From NCBI GenBank assembly GCA_017476305.1, contig JAFVAA010000102.1, positions 1 to 7,474 of the forward strand: 7,474 nucleotides of DNA, read 5' to 3'. Under the pieces are notes generated by a model that saw nothing but the letters and a program-made list of their open reading frames with translations, was not told the origin of the DNA and did not search any database. This DNA is from Lachnospiraceae bacterium (GTDB lineage Bacteria; Bacillota; Clostridia; Lachnospirales; Lachnospiraceae). Of this stretch, positions 5,198-7,474 are shown piece after piece. A program made the translations under genes and the position numbers. Position 1 is the first letter of the stretch, and the number at the start of each line of letters is the position of its first letter.

Positions 5198-7474
5198 TCT
5201 GAATAACATTCGTAAGCTGACGAACCAAAGCCTTTGCCAAACGGTACAGCTCACCCGTATCCGTTCCCCTCTGCCCTGACTCATCCAACAACTCATTTCT
5301 TGACTTGAAATCCATTCCATAAGAAATGTTTTTGACAGAAAAACCGGCATGCTCCACTGCAGCCTCCATATCCTTCTGCTGCTCCTTTAAAATTTCAAAA
5401 CCCTGCCTCTCACTGCAAAGCACAAGACCTTTTACGGAAGAATCTGCGCTCACCTTAAAATCCAAAGACACACTGCCGAACCTTTCGTCGTCCATGGAAA
5501 CCTGAACCTTCCCTGTTTCATCTGCACCACGGATAATCGTAAGATTTAAAGAAGTAATGGTATCCCCTGTACGGATAGGAATATCATAACTTTTCGATGC
5601 CCGAAACGCAGCCTGGAGCCGAATCCCCCTGCCAAGCTGCCTAAGCCTTTGTAAATCTTCAAATTTTATATCGGCTGATTCATAGGATTTCGTAAGAACC
5701 TCCTGCATGATTTTTTCCGCCTGCTCGCAATTCCTCTCCAGATCCTCCGGGGAATCAACCGCCTCGGGGATTTCATCCACCACTTCCTCCAGTTCCTCTT
5801 CCCTGTGCTTTTCCAAAAGCTTTTTGCGACTGTAAATCTCGCTGTAAACATTGTCCCTTCCACGGAGTACCTCGTTTGCAGCCATCAGATTTTCCACCGT
5901 TTCCGGTATGGAAAGCTTTGCTAACAGTTCCTCTGCAGCCTCTGTGTTTTTCAGGCCATCCCTGATTTCCTCCGCCACAGCTTCATAGTATGCTTTCCTG
6001 ATCTCCTGATTCCCGCCTGACCTTTTAAGCTCTTCTGAAAAACGCTCCACAGATGTATTTAAAAGCCTCTGCATATCTCCATCTGCCATTTCCTGAAGCT
6101 TGGATGGGGAGAGCTCCTCTATGGAATCCGAAACCAGTTTTTGATAATACGCTTCCCTGTCCTCATGCAGGGAAGCCCCGCTCTGTTCTCCCGTTCCCCT
6201 TTGTTCTCCCGTTTCCCTTCCGGAAGTATTTTTCGAAAAGCCTTTCCGGATCTGATTGGTAATACTCTCTCTGGTATGTACTGCTTCCCTGGCTCCGGAC
6301 GTATCATCCACAGCAGCATCTATACCGGAGCCCTTCCGGATCCTCACCTGTGTCAAAAGATTTCCAAGCGTAATTTCCCGGTTCGATTCCAGCAATGCTC
6401 CAATGACAGCGCCATCTGATTTTTCAATCTGATGGAGCAGACGATAAATCCCAATATAACCGCTTCGTTCCTCTTCGGAAATCTGACCGTCTTTTTCCAT
6501 CTGCCAGAGGAAACGGCTGTATTTCTCTTCCTCTGTCACGTTCTTTTCTTCATTGATCGCCTGAAGCTTTTCATTCAATTCATCCATCGGCGTATCCAAT
6601 GGATTCTCTCCCTGCCTGATAAGCTCCAGTACAGTAGAAGGCTTCATATTTGCAATCACCTGATTTACCTTTGCATCAAACACCTTTACCTCTTCTATAT
6701 TCTCCCGGGTGATCTCCATGCTGTTATATCCTAAGATCCGGACCGCCCGTTCATTTGCCTCCGTAGCTTCGAGACCGATACTCTCCAAAATAGACGGCAC
6801 TCCTGAAAACGCTTTCTGAATCGAATCCCCCAGATCCGAACGGACCTGTGTCTGAACCGTTTCATAAACACCCATCCACTCCCGCCTGGAAAGATTTTCA
6901 CTGCTCACAGCGCGATGCAGTTCATTCATGGTCAGAAGGGACTGCTGCCTGACACCAGTTCCCAAAACACCTGCAAAGCTCTCCCGAATATCATTGGTCT
7001 TTTCTAAAGTCTCCTGTAAAAGTGAAAACTCCTCATCTGTGACCACGACCGCACTGCCAAGCTGTTTGGCAGCATACTCATTCTCCATCTGCCGGAGGCT
7101 GCGGATGACATTTTCCAAAGGCTCTGTCTCTACGTGGATCCCTCTTTTTTCCATAGCCACGGCTGCCTGCATCGTCATTTTCTGGCGGATTTCCTCCAGC
7201 TGCCTTTTTAAAGTGACCTGAAGCATCCTTTGAGAAGGAAAGACATCTGACTGGCCTTCCGTCCCGGCTTCCTCCGCAGCAATCCCATCCGGTATGACGA
7301 CAGCTTCCCCGGAAGGCTCCTGCTTTCCTTTTTGGAACGCCGCTAAATTCACAACAATTTCTTCATTGGAATCTCCGGAGAAAGAAGAATCCTCCGCTCC
7401 GAAACCCTCCGCGTTTTCGGTTTCTATATAGTTTTCCTCCTGTGCAGATACAGCCTCTGCCACCCGGACAATAT
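5181..7474 (-). CDS. Large FliK-like flagellar protein (5' end probably outside window)
   Basis: At least 760 residues from the GTG at 7463, but the frame stays open to the window edge (Ile-Val-Arg before that GTG) and no ribosome binding site precedes it, so the real start is probably upstream. Residues counted from that GTG: 1-76 are acidic and low in complexity; about 80-165 are charged helices; 177-385 are a well-ordered helical block including SRREWMGVYETVQTQVRSD, ILGYNSMEIT and YIGIYRLLHQIEKSDGAVIG, which I associate with an uncharacterised Lachnospiraceae flagellar family (possibly DUF6240, from memory). Residues 385-435 are a Gly/Glu/Thr-rich linker; about 440-620 are helical and acidic; 628-719 (LNLTIIRGADETGKVQVSMD ... 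AAVEHAGFSVKNISYGMDF) resemble the C-terminal domain of FliK, which binds the export apparatus and switches it from hook to filament subunits. A role in hook length or export switching is therefore likely but inferred. No signal peptide or membrane segment is seen. It is coupled to flagellin. Confidence 0.8.
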   Translation of the reverse strand, partial: IVRVAEAVSAQEENYIETENAEGFGAEDSSFSGDSNEEIVVNLAAFQKGKQEPSGEAVVIPDGIAAEEAGTEGQSDVFPSQRMLQVTLKRQLEEIRQKMTMQAAVAMEKRGIHVETEPLENVIRSLRQMENEYAAKQLGSAVVVTDEEFSLLQETLEKTNDIRESFAGVLGTGVRQQSLLTMNELHRAVSSENLSRREWMGVYETVQTQVRSDLGDSIQKAFSGVPSILESIGLEATEANERAVRILGYNSMEITRENIEEVKVFDAKVNQVIANMKPSTVLELIRQGENPLDTPMDELNEKLQAINEEKNVTEEEKYSRFLWQMEKDGQISEEERSGYIGIYRLLHQIEKSDGAVIGALLESNREITLGNLLTQVRIRKGSGIDAAVDDTSGAREAVHTRESITNQIRKGFSKNTSGRETGEQRGTGEQSGASLHEDREAYYQKLVSDSIEELSPSKLQEMADGDMQRLLNTSVERFSEELKRSGGNQEIRKAYYEAVAEEIRDGLKNTEAAEELLAKLSIPETVENLMAANEVLRGRDNVYSEIYSRKKLLEKHREEELEEVVDEIPEAVDSPEDLERNCEQAEKIMQEVLTKSYESADIKFEDLQRLRQLGRGIRLQAAFRASKSYDIPIRTGDTITSLNLTIIRGADETGKVQVSMDDERFGSVSLDFKVSADSSVKGLVLCSERQGFEILKEQQKDMEAAVEHAGFSVKNISYGMDFKSRNELLDESGQRGTDTGELYRLAKALVRQLTNVIQKGRIS
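6181..6216 (-). repeat. Tandem 18-bp duplication in the linker of the FliK-like gene
   Basis: Two adjacent 18-bp units (6181-6198 and 6199-6216) match at 16 of 18 positions and encode the repeated residues TGEQR-G/TGEQS-G. They sit in the disordered linker before the helical C-terminal half. The unit is a multiple of three, so copy-number change by slippage would keep the frame and only alter linker length. Confidence 0.75.

Noticed and set aside
5185..5340. Sigma-28 promoter for flagellin inside the end of the FliK-like gene
   Set aside because: No TAAA followed at about 15 bases by a GCCGATAA-like box is visible on the minus strand.
1..7474. CRISPR arrays, tRNA/rRNA genes, insertion sequences
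   Set aside because: No regularly spaced repeats, no tRNA-like cloverleaf, no transposase-like protein and no flanking terminal repeats were seen.

Overview
The window looks like chromosomal DNA of a motile, anaerobic Gram-positive bacterium of the class Clostridia, most likely a Lachnospiraceae (Roseburia/Agathobacter-like) gut organism. This rests on recognised protein families, not on a search: a large FliK-like protein of a type I associate with Lachnospiraceae, a long flagellin, FliS, a compact GH77 4-alpha-glucanotransferase and a classical transmembrane chemoreceptor. All genes lie on the minus strand, so transcription runs from high to low coordinates. Ribosome binding sites are strong (GGGGAGG, GAGGTGG, AGAGGA, GGAGGA), as expected for Bacillota.

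Layout in the direction of transcription: (1) 7474-5181, a FliK-like flagellar protein whose 5' end is probably outside the window; (2) 5184-3799, a flagellin gene that starts inside the stop codon of the first gene (ATGA overlap) and is broken at codon 80 by one in-frame TGA, although the remaining 381 codons are intact; (3) 3798-3640, an intercistronic gap largely filled by four consecutive hairpins, one with a nearly perfect 22-bp stem; (4) 3639-3160, FliS, the flagellin export chaperone, with a C-terminal extension; (5) 3068-1587, malQ; (6) 1586-1308, a gap holding a hammerhead-like three-way junction, an extended -10 promoter in the middle of a long inverted repeat, and a leader with interleaved pairings; (7) 1307-1, a GTG-started methyl-accepting chemotaxis protein cut by the window edge in its signalling domain.

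Functionally, genes 1, 2 and 4 form a late-flagellar cassette: hook-length/export-switch-like protein, filament subunit and its chaperone. The chemoreceptor feeds the same motility system. malQ is a sugar-metabolism gene that sits downstream without an evident functional link. The observation most worth checking is the flagellin's single TGA, which falls exactly on a conserved flagellin column (Leu in Salmonella FliC) with no other visible lesion. It could be a sequencing error, a recent null mutation, or a gene kept by suppression or reinitiation. The second is the density of RNA structure in the two non-coding gaps.
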